A DNA stretch of 64,000 nucleotides from Leifsonia sp052114085. Lineage in GTDB: Bacteria; Actinomycetota; Actinomycetes; Actinomycetales; Microbacteriaceae. Below, piece by piece: positions 33,392 through 42,305 of the stretch. The notes below the pieces were generated by a model. That model had not been told where the DNA came from and did not search any database. It saw only the letters and a program-made list of their open reading frames with translations. Position 1 is the stretch's first letter. Every line of letters starts with the position of its first letter. The position numbers and the translations under genes were made by a program. The DNA lies in contig NZ_JBFREB010000001.1 in assembly GCF_052114085.1 (NCBI RefSeq), positions 2,294,001 through 2,358,000 on the forward strand. Reading direction: 5' to 3'.

Positions 33392-33510
33392 AGTGTGTGG
33401 TGTTGTTCGACTCGAACGCATCGAAGTGCGCGAGGAAAGACTGCGAAGCCTGCTCCACCGCGTCGATCACGGATGCCGAAGCATCCCTCGCCGAAGTTCA
33501 GTTAGTCAGT

Positions 33511-34017
33511 CTAGCGGACGCTCGGGCTTACGGCTGCCGCGATGGTCGACGCCAGCTGTTCGGGGGCTCCGCCGACGTCGAGCCGGATGCCGGCCTCATC
33601 CTGCTGGAGCGGCTCCAGGGTGGCGAGCTGCGAGTCGAGCAGCGAGACGGGCATGAAGTGTCCGGGGCGCGCGGCCATGCGCTCAGCGAGCAGTTCGCGC
33701 GAGCCGTCCAGCTCGGCGAAGGCGGTCCCCGGCGCTTCAGCACGGATGAGGTCGCGGTACGCACGCTTCAGGGCCGAGCACGCCACGACCACTCCCTCCG
33801 GCGCCGTCCCGGCGAGCGTCTCCCCGACGATGCGCAGCCAGGGTCCGCGATCCTCGTCGGTGAGCGGCACGCCCGACGCCATCTTGGCGACGTTGGCCGG
33901 CGGGTGCAGAGCGTCCCCGTCCACGAACGGGACACCCAACTCGGCCGCCAGCCGCTCCCCGACCGTGGTCTTGCCCGACCCGGACACGCCCATCACCACG
34001 ACCTGCACACGGTCCAC
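33511..34017 (-). CDS. gntK: Gluconokinase
   Basis: A 168-residue GntK-type kinase from a GTG placed behind AAGGAGA; an ATG six codons upstream lacks such a site. P-loop GVSGSGKTT at residues 10-18, FVDGDALHPPANVAKMASG, DEDRGPWLR and VVACSALKRAYRDLIR are family motifs. It phosphorylates gluconate to 6-phosphogluconate, the substrate of the gnd product encoded 3 kb away on the other strand. The regulators of this branch are not in the window. Confidence 0.94.
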   Translation of the reverse strand: MDRVQVVVMGVSGSGKTTVGERLAAELGVPFVDGDALHPPANVAKMASGVPLTDEDRGPWLRIVGETLAGTAPEGVVVACSALKRAYRDLIRAEAPGTAFAELDGSRELLAERMAARPGHFMPVSLLDSQLATLEPLQQDEAGIRLDVGGAPEQLASTIAAAVSPSVR

Positions 34018-34118
34018 GCCGTCTCCTTCGTTCATCGCGCGACCGGCATCCCCACCGAACTCGTCGCCGGGGGCCAGCATTTCACACGGCTGCGACGACT
34101 CGTCGCGGCGGGGCGCCG

Positions 34119-34982
34119 TCAGGCGACGGCCACGGTGCGCGTGCGGGCCTCCACCGCACGCAGGTAGGCCAGATCGTCCCGCGTCCGTTCCTCGAGCGGC
34201 AGCTCGGTCGAGAAGTCCTCGCAGGTGACCCAGCCGTCGTAGCCGAAGGCGTGAAGTGCACGGAAGTACGCGTCGACATCCCCGGTCCCCGTCCGCAGCG
34301 GCGCCCACTCGTGGTGCCAGCGGACGGTGCCGTCCTCCTCGGGCTCCCCCGGCAGCCAGGCCACGTTCTTGACATGCACGTGGGCGAGGTACGGGCCGAG
34401 CAGCTGCAGCGACGCCAGCGTCTCCTCCCGCCCCTCGATGACCAGATTCCCGAGGTCGTGGATGACGCCGACATGCTCCGGGTCGAGCCCGTCCAGGATT
34501 CGGAAGGCGGCGGACGCGGAGGGCGTGATGGTCTCGTGGTGCAGCTCGACGAGCGCCTTCACGCCGTGGTGCGCGGCGCGCTCGGCCGCCCAGTCGAGGT
34601 CGCGGCGGGCGCCGCGGAACAGCTCGCGGTACTCCCCCGCGTCCGTGCGCGGCATGGTGACGCGCACCTGCCGTGCACCGAGGCGCGCCGTGGCGGCGAG
34701 CAGCCGCTCGACACCGTCATGGTCGTCGCAGCGCGCGTAACCCCCGAGTCCGGAGTACTCCAGCCCGCTCTCGCGGGTGATACGGGCGATCTCGTCAAGG
34801 GAGTCCTCGAGACCGGTGAGCGGCCAGGTGGCGCGGTTGCCCGACCAGAATCCCGGGGCCTCGGCCTGGCTCTGGTCGGTGATCCGCCACTCGACGCCCT
34901 CCCAGCCCTGGGCGGCGATGATCCGCGCCGCCTCCTCGGGCGTCCATTCCGGTGTGGATGCGGTGAAGATCGAGAACCTCAT
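34119..34982 (-). CDS. Sugar phosphate isomerase/epimerase-like TIM barrel protein
   Basis: A 287-residue xylose-isomerase-like TIM barrel (AP endonuclease family 2). GWEGVEWRITD at the first strand, ALVELHHETITPS, GVIHDLGNLVIEG and LAHVHVKNVAW provide the metal-binding Glu, His and Asp typical of the fold. It is the last gene of a three-gene operon and starts inside the dehydrogenase stop (4-bp overlap). Substrate unknown; the operon resembles inositol- or keto-sugar-processing sets. Confidence 0.88.
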   Translation of the reverse strand: MRFSIFTASTPEWTPEEAARIIAAQGWEGVEWRITDQSQAEAPGFWSGNRATWPLTGLEDSLDEIARITRESGLEYSGLGGYARCDDHDGVERLLAATARLGARQVRVTMPRTDAGEYRELFRGARRDLDWAAERAAHHGVKALVELHHETITPSASAAFRILDGLDPEHVGVIHDLGNLVIEGREETLASLQLLGPYLAHVHVKNVAWLPGEPEEDGTVRWHHEWAPLRTGTGDVDAYFRALHAFGYDGWVTCEDFSTELPLEERTRDDLAYLRAVEARTRTVAVA

Positions 34983-36142
34983 GCGCGCGCTCCTGACGTG
35001 ACGGGTCCGGTGGATACGACGACGTCGTCGAGCTCGCCTGACAGCACCTCGTCGATACGGACTGGACGGCCCAGGGTCGCGGAGAGGTACACGGCCCGGA
35101 CCACGCAGAGCGAGACGTAAGCGTCTTCGACCCGAACACCCGGGGGCCGTCCCTCGTCGATGGCGTCGACGATGTCCTCGTATTGCCGCAGGTGCCCGAC
35201 CACGAAGGCGTCGGACCCGCGGTCGCCGCCGCGCAGCTCCTCGGCCGCGACGACCTCGCTCGCACGGTCGCGGGCGTCCCTGTCGGCCGCGAAGAACTCC
35301 AGCTGGTCGTCGTGGATGACGGCGGAGCCGCCGTCCCCGTGCACCTGCAGGCGAACCGCAAGGCCCGGGAAGGCCGCGGTCGTCGCGTGCAGCACCGCGA
35401 GCGCACCCGACTCGAACCGGATGGTCGAGACCGCGATGTCCTCGACCTCGACGCGCTCGTGGGCGAGGAGCGCGGTGTGCGCCGAGATCTCGACCGGTGC
35501 CCCGAGGAACCAGACCAGCAGGTCGACCGTGTGGACGCCCTGGTTCATGACGGCGCCGCCGCCGTCCAGGTCCCAGGTCCCCCGCCACTGGCCGGAGTCG
35601 TAGTAGTCCTGGGTCCGCCACCAGGCGACGGACGCCAGCCCGCTCGTGATCCGACCGAAGCGTCCCGTGTGGGCGGCCTCGGCCACGACGACCGAGGACG
35701 GGTCGAAGCGGTGCTGGCTGATGACCGAGACGACCAGACCGTCGCGCTCCGCCCGCCGGGCCAGCTCCAGGATCTGGCGAGCCCGGCGCATGTCGGTGTC
35801 CAGCGGCTTCTCGATCACGACGTGCCGTCCGGCGACGATCGCCTCCTCGGCGACGTTCACGTGCAGTCCGCTGGGCGTGCAGATCACCACGATGTCGACA
35901 GGAGCTCCCGCCAGCGCGGCGGTGAGCGACGCGAACACGGCCGGACGCTCGCCGGGCCCGTCGGCCGCGACCAGATCAGCGAGCGCCTCGGCCGCCCCGG
36001 GCACCGCATCCACGAGCGCTGCGATGGTGAGCCGAGGATGTCGCAGGATGGCGCGGGCGTGGTTCACGCCGATGATGCCGCACCCGACGATGGCCACGGC
36101 GAGCGGGGTGCGGGCGTCTGAAGCGGCGGGTTGGTCCGTCAT
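34979..36142 (-). CDS. Gfo/Idh/MocA family oxidoreductase
   Basis: A 387-residue dehydrogenase. N-terminal Rossmann motif VAIVGCGIIGVNHARAI, VVICTPSGLHVNVAEEAI and the catalytic EKPLDTDM region. The C-terminal GFO_IDH_MocA_C domain includes GGGAVMNQGVHTVDLLVWFLG, with His as a likely acid/base. It oxidises or reduces a sugar or cyclitol with NAD(P). It overlaps its neighbours by 4 bp at both ends, between two TIM-barrel epimerase-like genes. Confidence 0.92.
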   Translation of the reverse strand: MTDQPAASDARTPLAVAIVGCGIIGVNHARAILRHPRLTIAALVDAVPGAAEALADLVAADGPGERPAVFASLTAALAGAPVDIVVICTPSGLHVNVAEEAIVAGRHVVIEKPLDTDMRRARQILELARRAERDGLVVSVISQHRFDPSSVVVAEAAHTGRFGRITSGLASVAWWRTQDYYDSGQWRGTWDLDGGGAVMNQGVHTVDLLVWFLGAPVEISAHTALLAHERVEVEDIAVSTIRFESGALAVLHATTAAFPGLAVRLQVHGDGGSAVIHDDQLEFFAADRDARDRASEVVAAEELRGGDRGSDAFVVGHLRQYEDIVDAIDEGRPPGVRVEDAYVSLCVVRAVYLSATLGRPVRIDEVLSGELDDVVVSTGPVTSGARA

Positions 36143-36975
36143 GCGAGGGTGACTCCGATCCGGTCGGTCAGGGTGCGGAACGCGCGGGCCGCGCGCCCGA
36201 AGGCGGCGGGTCCGGAGAAGCCTCCGAGTGCGTCCGCATCCGTCAGGTGGGGTTCGAGCGAGGCGAAGCCGGTGTAGCCGTCGTCGCGCAGCGCGGTGAG
36301 GGTCAGCAGCACCTGCCCGTCGCCCTCCCCCGCGGGCATGACCTCGCCCGTGGCGGACAGCGCATCCTTCACCTGCAGGTACTCCAGGTGCGGACGCAGG
36401 GCAGCGTACCCGTCGTCGAAGGGATGCGCGACGCCCACCTGGACGAAGTTGGCGCTGTCCCACGCCAGACGCAGCGCGGGCGATCCGACCGACTCGACGA
36501 GGTCGAGGCAGCGCTCGGGGGTGTCGCCGTAGATGTCCTTCTCGTTCTCGTGCAGCAGCACCACATCCTCCGTCTCGGCGAGCTCGGCCAGCGCCCGCAT
36601 CCGGACGAGCACGTCGTCGCGGATCGACTCGACCGGGACTCCTCCGGCGCGGAAGAAGCTGAAGAGACGGATGTACCGCGCGCCGAGCGCATGGGAGGCG
36701 GCGATCGCGCGACCGAGACGCTCCACCTCGTGCTCGACCGGGAGCGTGACGTCGACCTTGCCGACGGGCGACGCGATGGCGGAGACGCCCATCCCGCGCT
36801 CCGCGAAGAGCCGCGCCAGGCCGTCCAGTTGATCTGCAGCGAGGTCGATGATGTTGACGCCCCAGGCGCTGCGCACCTCGATCTGGTTCGCGCCGAGGGC
36901 CTGCAGCACCGCGACCTGGATGGCCGGGTCCGGGTCGATCTCGTCGCCGAAGCCGGACAGGGTCCACGTCGTCAT
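36139..36975 (-). CDS. Sugar phosphate isomerase/epimerase-like TIM barrel protein, first operon gene
   Basis: A 278-residue xylose-isomerase-like barrel, distinct in sequence from the third gene of the operon. LSGFGDEIDPDP at the N-terminus, VVLLHENEKDIYGDTPERC, LRLAWDSANFVQVG and LEYLQVKDA carry the metal-ligand positions. AGGAGGAA precedes the ATG, the best ribosome site in the operon. It is divergent from gnd. Confidence 0.88.
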   Translation of the reverse strand: MTTWTLSGFGDEIDPDPAIQVAVLQALGANQIEVRSAWGVNIIDLAADQLDGLARLFAERGMGVSAIASPVGKVDVTLPVEHEVERLGRAIAASHALGARYIRLFSFFRAGGVPVESIRDDVLVRMRALAELAETEDVVLLHENEKDIYGDTPERCLDLVESVGSPALRLAWDSANFVQVGVAHPFDDGYAALRPHLEYLQVKDALSATGEVMPAGEGDGQVLLTLTALRDDGYTGFASLEPHLTDADALGGFSGPAAFGRAARAFRTLTDRIGVTLA

Positions 36976-37151
36976 GCCATTCCTCCTGAGGTCGCGGCCG
37001 CGGCGGCCGGGCGAACCGCCCACGCCCCACGGCACCACGCTACGCTGGAGTGCACTGCTCGATTCTTGCCACCCGCGGGAGAGCTGACCCCCGACTAGAT
37101 CCCGTCGTGGCGGACGGCCCTGTCCGCTGCGGCACCACGAAGGAGCATTAC

Positions 37152-38609
37152 GTGTCTCAGGAAGCAACCGCGAACATCGGAGTCGTCGGACTGGCGGTGA
37201 TGGGGTCCAACCTCGCCCGCAACCTCGCCTCCCGCGAGGGGAACACGGTCGCCGTGTTCAACCGCACCTACGCCCGCACCGAAGAACTGGTGAACGCGCA
37301 CCCGGAGGCCGGATTCGTCTCCGCCGAGCAGATGGACGACTTCGTCGCTTCGCTGTCGAAGCCGCGCACCGCGATCATCATGGTGCAGGCCGGCAAGGGC
37401 ACCGACGCCGTCATCGACCAGCTGGTGGAGCGGTTCGAGCCGGGAGACATCATCGTCGACGGCGGCAACGCGAACTTCCACGACACCATCGACCGCGAGA
37501 AGCGCATCGCACCCACGGGTATCCACTTCGTCGGCGCCGGGATCTCCGGAGGCGAGGAGGGCGCGCTGAACGGGCCCTCGATCATGCCGGGTGGATCGGT
37601 CGAGTCGTACGAGACGCTGGGCCCGATCCTGGAGTCCATCGCCGCCGTCGCCGAGGGCGAGCCCTGCGTCACCCACGTCGGCACCGACGGTGCCGGCCAC
37701 TTCGTCAAGATGATCCACAACGGCATCGAGTACGCCGACATGCAGCTCATCGCCGAGGCCTACGACCTGCTCCGCACCATCGGCGGGCTGTCGCCGGCCG
37801 AGATCGCCGACGTGTTCGCCGAGTGGAACAACGGCTACCTCGAGTCGTACTTGATCGAGATCACGGCCGAGGTGCTGCGCCAGGTGGATGCGGAGACCGG
37901 AAAGCCGTTCATCGACATCGTCCTCGACCAGGCGGGTTCCAAGGGCACCGGCGTCTGGACAGTGCAGAACGCGCTCGACCTGGGCGTCCCGGTCGGCGGC
38001 ATCGCGGAGGCTGTGTTCGCCCGCGCGGTGTCGTCGAAGCCGAACCAGCGCGCGGCCGTGCAGGCGACCATCCAGTCGCGTCCCGAGGTGCAGAAGGCGG
38101 CCGACGTCGCCGCGTTCGCCGATGACGTGTCGAAGGCGCTGTACGCCTCCAAGGTGGTCGCGTATGCGCAGGGCTTCGATGCGATCATCGCCGGCGCCGA
38201 GAAGTACGGCTGGGACATCCACAAGGACCGCATCGCCAAGATCTGGCGCGGCGGCTGCATCATCCGCGCCCAGTTCCTGAACCGCATCGCGGACGCATAC
38301 GACGAGAACCCCGACATCTCGACCCTGCTGGAGGCGCCGTACTTCGCCGACGCGGTGCGCGAGGGCGAGGCGGCCTGGCGCCGCATCGTATCCACCGCGG
38401 CGCTTTCGGGCGTCCCGGTCCCCGGCTTCGGCTCGGCGCTGTCGTACTACGACTCGCTCGCCTCGAAGCGCCTCCCGGCCGCCCTGGTGCAGGGCCAGCG
38501 CGACTTCTTCGGCGCCCACACATACAAGCGGGTCGACAAGGACGGCGTCTTCCACACCCTGTGGTCCGGCGACCGCACCGAGATCGCCACCGAGTCCTCC
38601 TCCCACTAG
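37152..38609 (+). CDS. gnd: 6-phosphogluconate dehydrogenase, decarboxylating
   Basis: A 485-residue long-form Gnd from a GTG behind AGGAG. NADP-binding GVVGLAVMGSNLARNLA at the N-terminus, VDGGNANFHDT, GISGGEEGALNGPSIMPGG, the catalytic Lys in HFVKMIHNGIEYADMQ and the C-terminal helical domain. It converts 6-phosphogluconate to ribulose 5-phosphate, yielding NADPH. It ends in a strong terminator. With gntK it forms a gluconate-to-pentose phosphate route. Confidence 0.97.
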   Translation: MSQEATANIGVVGLAVMGSNLARNLASREGNTVAVFNRTYARTEELVNAHPEAGFVSAEQMDDFVASLSKPRTAIIMVQAGKGTDAVIDQLVERFEPGDIIVDGGNANFHDTIDREKRIAPTGIHFVGAGISGGEEGALNGPSIMPGGSVESYETLGPILESIAAVAEGEPCVTHVGTDGAGHFVKMIHNGIEYADMQLIAEAYDLLRTIGGLSPAEIADVFAEWNNGYLESYLIEITAEVLRQVDAETGKPFIDIVLDQAGSKGTGVWTVQNALDLGVPVGGIAEAVFARAVSSKPNQRAAVQATIQSRPEVQKAADVAAFADDVSKALYASKVVAYAQGFDAIIAGAEKYGWDIHKDRIAKIWRGGCIIRAQFLNRIADAYDENPDISTLLEAPYFADAVREGEAAWRRIVSTAALSGVPVPGFGSALSYYDSLASKRLPAALVQGQRDFFGAHTYKRVDKDGVFHTLWSGDRTEIATESSSH

Positions 38610-38646
38610 CCGCCGAGGCGCACGCCCCACCATCGAGTCCGCAAAG

Positions 38647-38682
38647 ACTGCACGCTGATCACCCGATCGGCGTGCAGTTTTT
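38647..38682 (+). terminator. Intrinsic terminator of gnd
   Basis: ACTGCACGCTGATC pairs with GATCGGCGTGCAGT (one G-T pair) around ACCC, followed directly by TTTTT. TCGAGT and ACTCGA extend the symmetry outside. It is the clearest intrinsic terminator in the window, 37 bases after the gnd stop. Confidence 0.93.
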
Positions 38683-38715
38683 GTGTACTCGACGGCGTGA
38701 GCGCGAGAGGATGGG

Positions 38716-39069
38716 GTGGTGACGTACGACGACCATCCTGAGCTCGCGGAGTATGAGCCGCTCGGCGAGCGACCGCTCCGCGGGCGCGGGATGACGGTCG
38801 CGAGTCGGGTCTTCGTGATCGTGGCGCTCGGCGCGCTGCTGCTGCCTGGCATCCTGCTGACCATCAGCATCCAGACCCAGACGGCCGACTACACCTGCGC
38901 TGTGTACGCGCGCCAGTACCAGCCGGATGCGGTGGACTCGTCAGCGCGCTTCGAGCTGTTCGGACCACTCGGCCCCGGGTGGCAGTGCTACGCCCTCAAC
39001 ACCGAGGGCGACGCGGCGTGGGTGGCGCCGCTGGGCCTCATCCCGTCGGCGCCGCACCGGTTGCCGTAG
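38716..39069 (+). CDS. Small single-span membrane protein
   Basis: A 117-residue protein with a GTG start (a second GTG follows at once) behind GAGAGG. A polar, acidic N-terminus of about 25 residues precedes one membrane helix (about 27-50). The outer domain has two Cys (DYTCAVYARQY and WQCYALN) that could form a disulfide. No family is recognised. It is convergent with prs, separated by a bidirectional hairpin. Confidence 0.75.
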   Translation: MVTYDDHPELAEYEPLGERPLRGRGMTVASRVFVIVALGALLLPGILLTISIQTQTADYTCAVYARQYQPDAVDSSARFELFGPLGPGWQCYALNTEGDAAWVAPLGLIPSAPHRLP

Positions 39070-39085
39070 GCGCCGCCGAAACGCG

Positions 39086-39134
39086 GAAAAGGGAGGACAT
39101 CGGGCCGGCGTGCGGCGGGATGTCCTCCCTTTTC
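39086..39134. terminator. Bidirectional hairpin between a membrane protein gene and prs
   Basis: GAAAAGGGAGGACATC (39086-39101) and GATGTCCTCCCTTTTC (39119-39134) are perfect 16-bp complements around 17 bases. AAAA at one foot and TTTT at the other give the A-tract/stem/T-tract form of a terminator that works for both convergent genes. The arm GAAAAGGGAGGA resembles the arms at 13303 and 19499. Confidence 0.8.
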
Positions 39135-39151
39135 GGAGCAGAGGTGGAAGG

Positions 39152-40129
39152 CTACGCAGCCCCGTCGAACATCGACGTAACCGAACCGTCCGTGAAGACC
39201 TCGCGGATGGCGCTCGCCAGCAGCGGCGCGATCGGGAGCACCGTCAGGCCGTCCCAGCGCTTGTGCTCGGGGAGCGGGAGGGTGTCGGTGACCACGACCG
39301 AGTCGATGACGTCGCTCTGCAGCAGTTCCACGGCGGGGTCACTGAAGACGGCATGGGTCGCCGCGACGACGACGCCGGTTGCGCCGGCCTCCTTGAGCGC
39401 CTCGGCCGCCTTCACGATCGTGCGGCCGGTGTCGATCAGGTCGTCGACGAGCAGGCAGACGCGGCCGTTCACGTCGCCGACGATCTCGTGCACCGAGACC
39501 TGGTTCGGGACGAGCGGGTCGCGGCGCTTGTGGATGATCGCCAGCGGCGCACCCAGCTTGTCGCTCCAGATGTCGGCGACGCGGACGCGGCCCATGTCGG
39601 GCGAGACGACCGTCAGTGTGGACGGGTCGAGCTCGCGCTTCATGTGCTCGAGGAGCACCGGCATGGCGAACAGGTGGTCGACCGGGCCGTCGAAGAAGCC
39701 CTGGATCTGGGCGGCGTGCAGGTCGACCGACATGATGCGGTCGGCGCCGGCCGCCTTGAACAGGTCGGCGACGAGGCGGGCCGAGATCGGCTCGCGGCCG
39801 CGGCCCTTCTTGTCCTGCCGGGCGTACGGGTAGAAGGGGGCGACCACGGTGATGCGCTTGGCGGACGCGCGCTTGAGGGCGTCCACCATGATCAGCTGCT
39901 CCATGAGCCACTCGTTGATCGGAGACGTGTGCGACTGGATGACGAACGCGTCCGAGCCACGGACGCTCTCGTCGAAGCGCGCATAGATCTCGCCGTTGGC
40001 GAAGGTTCGAGAGTCTGTCGGGATGAGTTCGCTCCCGAGGCACTCCGCGATCTCGTGCGCGAGCTGGGGATGCGCGCGACCGGAGATGAGGACGAGCCGC
40101 TTCTGGCCGGTCGTGGTGATCCCTGACAC
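39152..40129 (-). CDS. prs: Ribose-phosphate pyrophosphokinase (PRPP synthetase)
   Basis: A 325-residue PRPP synthetase from a GTG start. LISGRAHPQLAHEIAE, SRTFANGEIYARFDESVRG, FYPYARQDKKGRGREPISA and the PRPP-binding VDDLIDTGRTIVKAA are visible. It makes PRPP from ribose 5-phosphate and ATP for nucleotide, His and Trp synthesis. Its start adjoins the glmU stop without a gap, so glmU-prs is one operon. The pentose phosphate enzyme Gnd is encoded just upstream on the opposite strand. Confidence 0.97.
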   Translation of the reverse strand: MSGITTTGQKRLVLISGRAHPQLAHEIAECLGSELIPTDSRTFANGEIYARFDESVRGSDAFVIQSHTSPINEWLMEQLIMVDALKRASAKRITVVAPFYPYARQDKKGRGREPISARLVADLFKAAGADRIMSVDLHAAQIQGFFDGPVDHLFAMPVLLEHMKRELDPSTLTVVSPDMGRVRVADIWSDKLGAPLAIIHKRRDPLVPNQVSVHEIVGDVNGRVCLLVDDLIDTGRTIVKAAEALKEAGATGVVVAATHAVFSDPAVELLQSDVIDSVVVTDTLPLPEHKRWDGLTVLPIAPLLASAIREVFTDGSVTSMFDGAA

Positions 40130-41587
40130 TTACTCTCCACTCTCCGGAGCTGCGTTGTCCTGGGCGGCATCGCTCTCGCGGGCAGCCCTGTCGGCGTCTG
40201 TGCCCGGCCGCTTCTGCGCGACCCAGCCTTCGATGTTGCGTTGCGGGGCGACGGTGATCGCGAGGGCTCCGGCGGGAACGTCCTTGCGGACGACCGTGCC
40301 TGCCCCGGTATACGCTCCGTCACCCATCCTAACCGGCGCGACGAGCACGGTGTTCGTGCTGATTCGGACGTTCGACCCGATGACCGTGCGGTGCTTGTTC
40401 ACGCCGTCGTAGTTGGCCGTGATGACCCCCGCGCCGAGATTGCCCTTCTCGCCGACCTCGGCGTCGCCGACGTAGTTGAAGTGCGCCAGCTTGGTACCCG
40501 CACCGATGACCGCGTTCTTGGTCTCGGTGAACGTGCCGATCTTGCCCTTCTCACCGAGAATCGTGCCCGGGCGGAGGTAGGCGAACGGCCCGACGATCGC
40601 GCCCGCACCGATGACGGCGAGCGTCGCGTCGGTCCGCGTCACCGTGGCGCCCTCGCCCACCTCGGTGTCGAGGAGGGTCGTATCCGGTCCGATGGTGGCC
40701 CCGGTCTCGACCAGGGTGGCGCCGCGGAGCTGGGTGCCGGGGAGGATGGTGACGTCCGGCGCGAGCTTCGCCTTCACGTCGATCCAGGTCGTCGCCGGGT
40801 CCTGCACGGTCACGCCGGCCAGCTGCCAGGTACGGACAATCAGCGCGTTGAGCTTCGCCGCCGCGTCACTGAGCTGCGCACGGTCGTTGATCCCCTCCAC
40901 CAGCCAGGACTCGGCGACCGGAAGCGCATCCACGTCGAAGCCCGCCTCCCGGAGCAGCCCGATCACATCGGTCAGGTACTTCTCGCCCTGGGCGTTGTCG
41001 GTGGAGACGAGGGCGAGCTTGTCGCGCAGCGCCGCCAGCCCGAACAGGTAGATGCCGGCGTTGATCTCGCCGATCTCCCGCTCAGCGGCGGTCGCATCCT
41101 TGTGCTCCACGATCCGGTCGAGGTGCCCCTCCGGGGTGCGGACGATGCGGCCGTAGCCGGTGGCGTCGGCCGGGAAGCTCGAGAGGATGGTCGCGGCCGC
41201 CTCGCCCGCGCGGTGCTTCGCGATCAGTTCGCGGAGGGTCGCGGCGTCGAGGAGCGGCACGTCGCCGTTGACCACGAGGACATCGCCGGTGAAGTCGTCC
41301 GGGAGGGCCGCGACGGCCTGCTCGACGGCACGCCCGGTGCCGGGCACCTCGTCCTGGTCGACGATGACGGCCTCCGGCATGTCCGCGCCGATGACCTCGG
41401 CGAGCCGGTCGCGTTCGTGCCGCACGACGGCGATCACGTGCGCCGCGCCCAGCTCGTGAGCGGTCGCCAGCACGTGGGACACGATGGGAATGCCGCCCAG
41501 CGGATGCAGCAGCTTCGGCGTGGCGGATTTCATCCGTGTGCCCTGCCCCGCCGCGAGAACGACGATGGCGAGATTCTGGTCGGTCAT
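40130..41587 (-). CDS. glmU: Bifunctional GlmU (UDP-GlcNAc pyrophosphorylase/GlcN-1-P acetyltransferase)
   Basis: A 485-residue protein. The N-terminal nucleotidyltransferase domain opens with VVLAAGQGTRMKS, with GTGRAVEQA and NGDVPLLD further on. The C-terminal left-handed beta helix shows hexapeptide repeats and PFAYLRPGTILGEKGKIGTF, HFNYVGDAEVGEKGNLGAG and ANYDGVNKHRTVIG. An acidic tail of about 30 residues closes it. It makes UDP-GlcNAc for the cell wall. tRNA-Gln lies just upstream on the same strand. Confidence 0.97.
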   Translation of the reverse strand: MTDQNLAIVVLAAGQGTRMKSATPKLLHPLGGIPIVSHVLATAHELGAAHVIAVVRHERDRLAEVIGADMPEAVIVDQDEVPGTGRAVEQAVAALPDDFTGDVLVVNGDVPLLDAATLRELIAKHRAGEAAATILSSFPADATGYGRIVRTPEGHLDRIVEHKDATAAEREIGEINAGIYLFGLAALRDKLALVSTDNAQGEKYLTDVIGLLREAGFDVDALPVAESWLVEGINDRAQLSDAAAKLNALIVRTWQLAGVTVQDPATTWIDVKAKLAPDVTILPGTQLRGATLVETGATIGPDTTLLDTEVGEGATVTRTDATLAVIGAGAIVGPFAYLRPGTILGEKGKIGTFTETKNAVIGAGTKLAHFNYVGDAEVGEKGNLGAGVITANYDGVNKHRTVIGSNVRISTNTVLVAPVRMGDGAYTGAGTVVRKDVPAGALAITVAPQRNIEGWVAQKRPGTDADRAARESDAAQDNAAPESGE

Positions 41588-41617
41588 GTCCCTCCAGGGA
41601 TCGGGCTGTTCGGTACG

Positions 41618-41689
41618 CTCCGCCTCCAGGACTCGAACCTGGACCTAACAGCTCCAAAGGCTGTCGTGCTGCCATTACACCAAGGCGGA
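41618..41689 (-). tRNA. tRNA-Gln (anticodon UUG)
   Basis: A 72-nt cloverleaf on the minus strand. Acceptor TCCGCCT/AGGCGGA, anticodon stem ACAGC/GCTGT enclosing CTTTGGA (anticodon TTG), T arm CCAGG/CCTGG with TTCGAGT, discriminator G. CCA is not encoded. It lies 30 bases upstream of glmU and could share its promoter. Confidence 0.96.
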
Positions 41690-41743
41690 ACGCGCGTTTC
41701 GCGCAGGTGACAGTCTGCCAGACGCGGACAGGTCGAACCCCGA

Positions 41744-41749
41744 TAGCCT
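41744..41749 (+). promoter_or_regulatory. -10 box of the MarR gene
   Basis: TAGCCT ends six bases before the ATG at 41756; the intervening bases are only C/G-type TGGGGGG-like sequence, so the transcript is probably leaderless. Confidence 0.45.
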
Positions 41750-41755
41750 GGGGGG

Positions 41756-42259
41756 ATGGCCGACGCACGCGACGAGGTGGACCGCATCGTGGACGCCTGG
41801 CTGCGCGAACGCCCCGACCTCGACTTCGCGCCGCTCCAGGTCCTTTCGCGGGTCGACCGCCTCTCCCGGCACCTCGACCGCGCCCGTCGCGGCGCGTTCG
41901 AGCGCTCCGACCTCGACTCCTGGGAGTTCGACGTGCTGGCCGCATTGCGCCGCGCCGGCGCGCCGTACCAGTTGAGCCCGAAGTCGCTGCTCCAGCAGAC
42001 GCTGGTCTCCTCCGGCACCATGACCAACCGCATCGACCGCCTCGTCGCGCGCGGCCTGGTCGAGCGGCGCACCGACCCCAATGACGGCCGCGGCATCCTG
42101 GTGCAGATGTCGGCGCAGGGCCTCACCCGCGTGGATGCGGCCATCACCCGGCTGGTGGATGCGGAGGCCGAGCTGCTCGACGGGCTCTCCGCGGCCGACG
42201 CGGAGCGGCTGGCCGCCCTGCTGCGGAAGCTGAGCCTCGGCTTCGACGCCGAAGGGTGA
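41756..42259 (+). CDS. MarR family transcriptional regulator
   Basis: A 167-residue winged-helix regulator. The N-terminal dimerisation helices are followed by the DNA-binding region FDVLAALRRAGAPYQLSPKSLLQ, SSGTMTNRIDRLVARGLVERR and the wing DPNDGRGILVQMSAQG. It lies 46 bp upstream of the wall-polymer glycosyltransferase gene, which has its own -10 box, so control of that gene is possible but not shown. Confidence 0.92.
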   Translation: MADARDEVDRIVDAWLRERPDLDFAPLQVLSRVDRLSRHLDRARRGAFERSDLDSWEFDVLAALRRAGAPYQLSPKSLLQQTLVSSGTMTNRIDRLVARGLVERRTDPNDGRGILVQMSAQGLTRVDAAITRLVDAEAELLDGLSAADAERLAALLRKLSLGFDAEG

Positions 42260-42291
42260 CCCGCTCCCAGGTGTCTGTTATGCCGCTCTCA

Positions 42292-42297
42292 TAAAAT
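42292..42297 (+). promoter_or_regulatory. -10 box of the wall-polymer transferase gene
   Basis: TAAAAT, close to TATAAT and conspicuous in GC-rich DNA, ends eight bases before the ATG at 42306; leaderless or nearly so. Confidence 0.55.
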
Positions 42298-42305
42298 CGG
42301 CTTCG

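Noticed and set aside
37050..37151. N-terminal extension of gnd by 34 residues
   Set aside because: The extension has no family similarity, and a GTG with a well-placed AGGAG begins the conserved protein at 37152.
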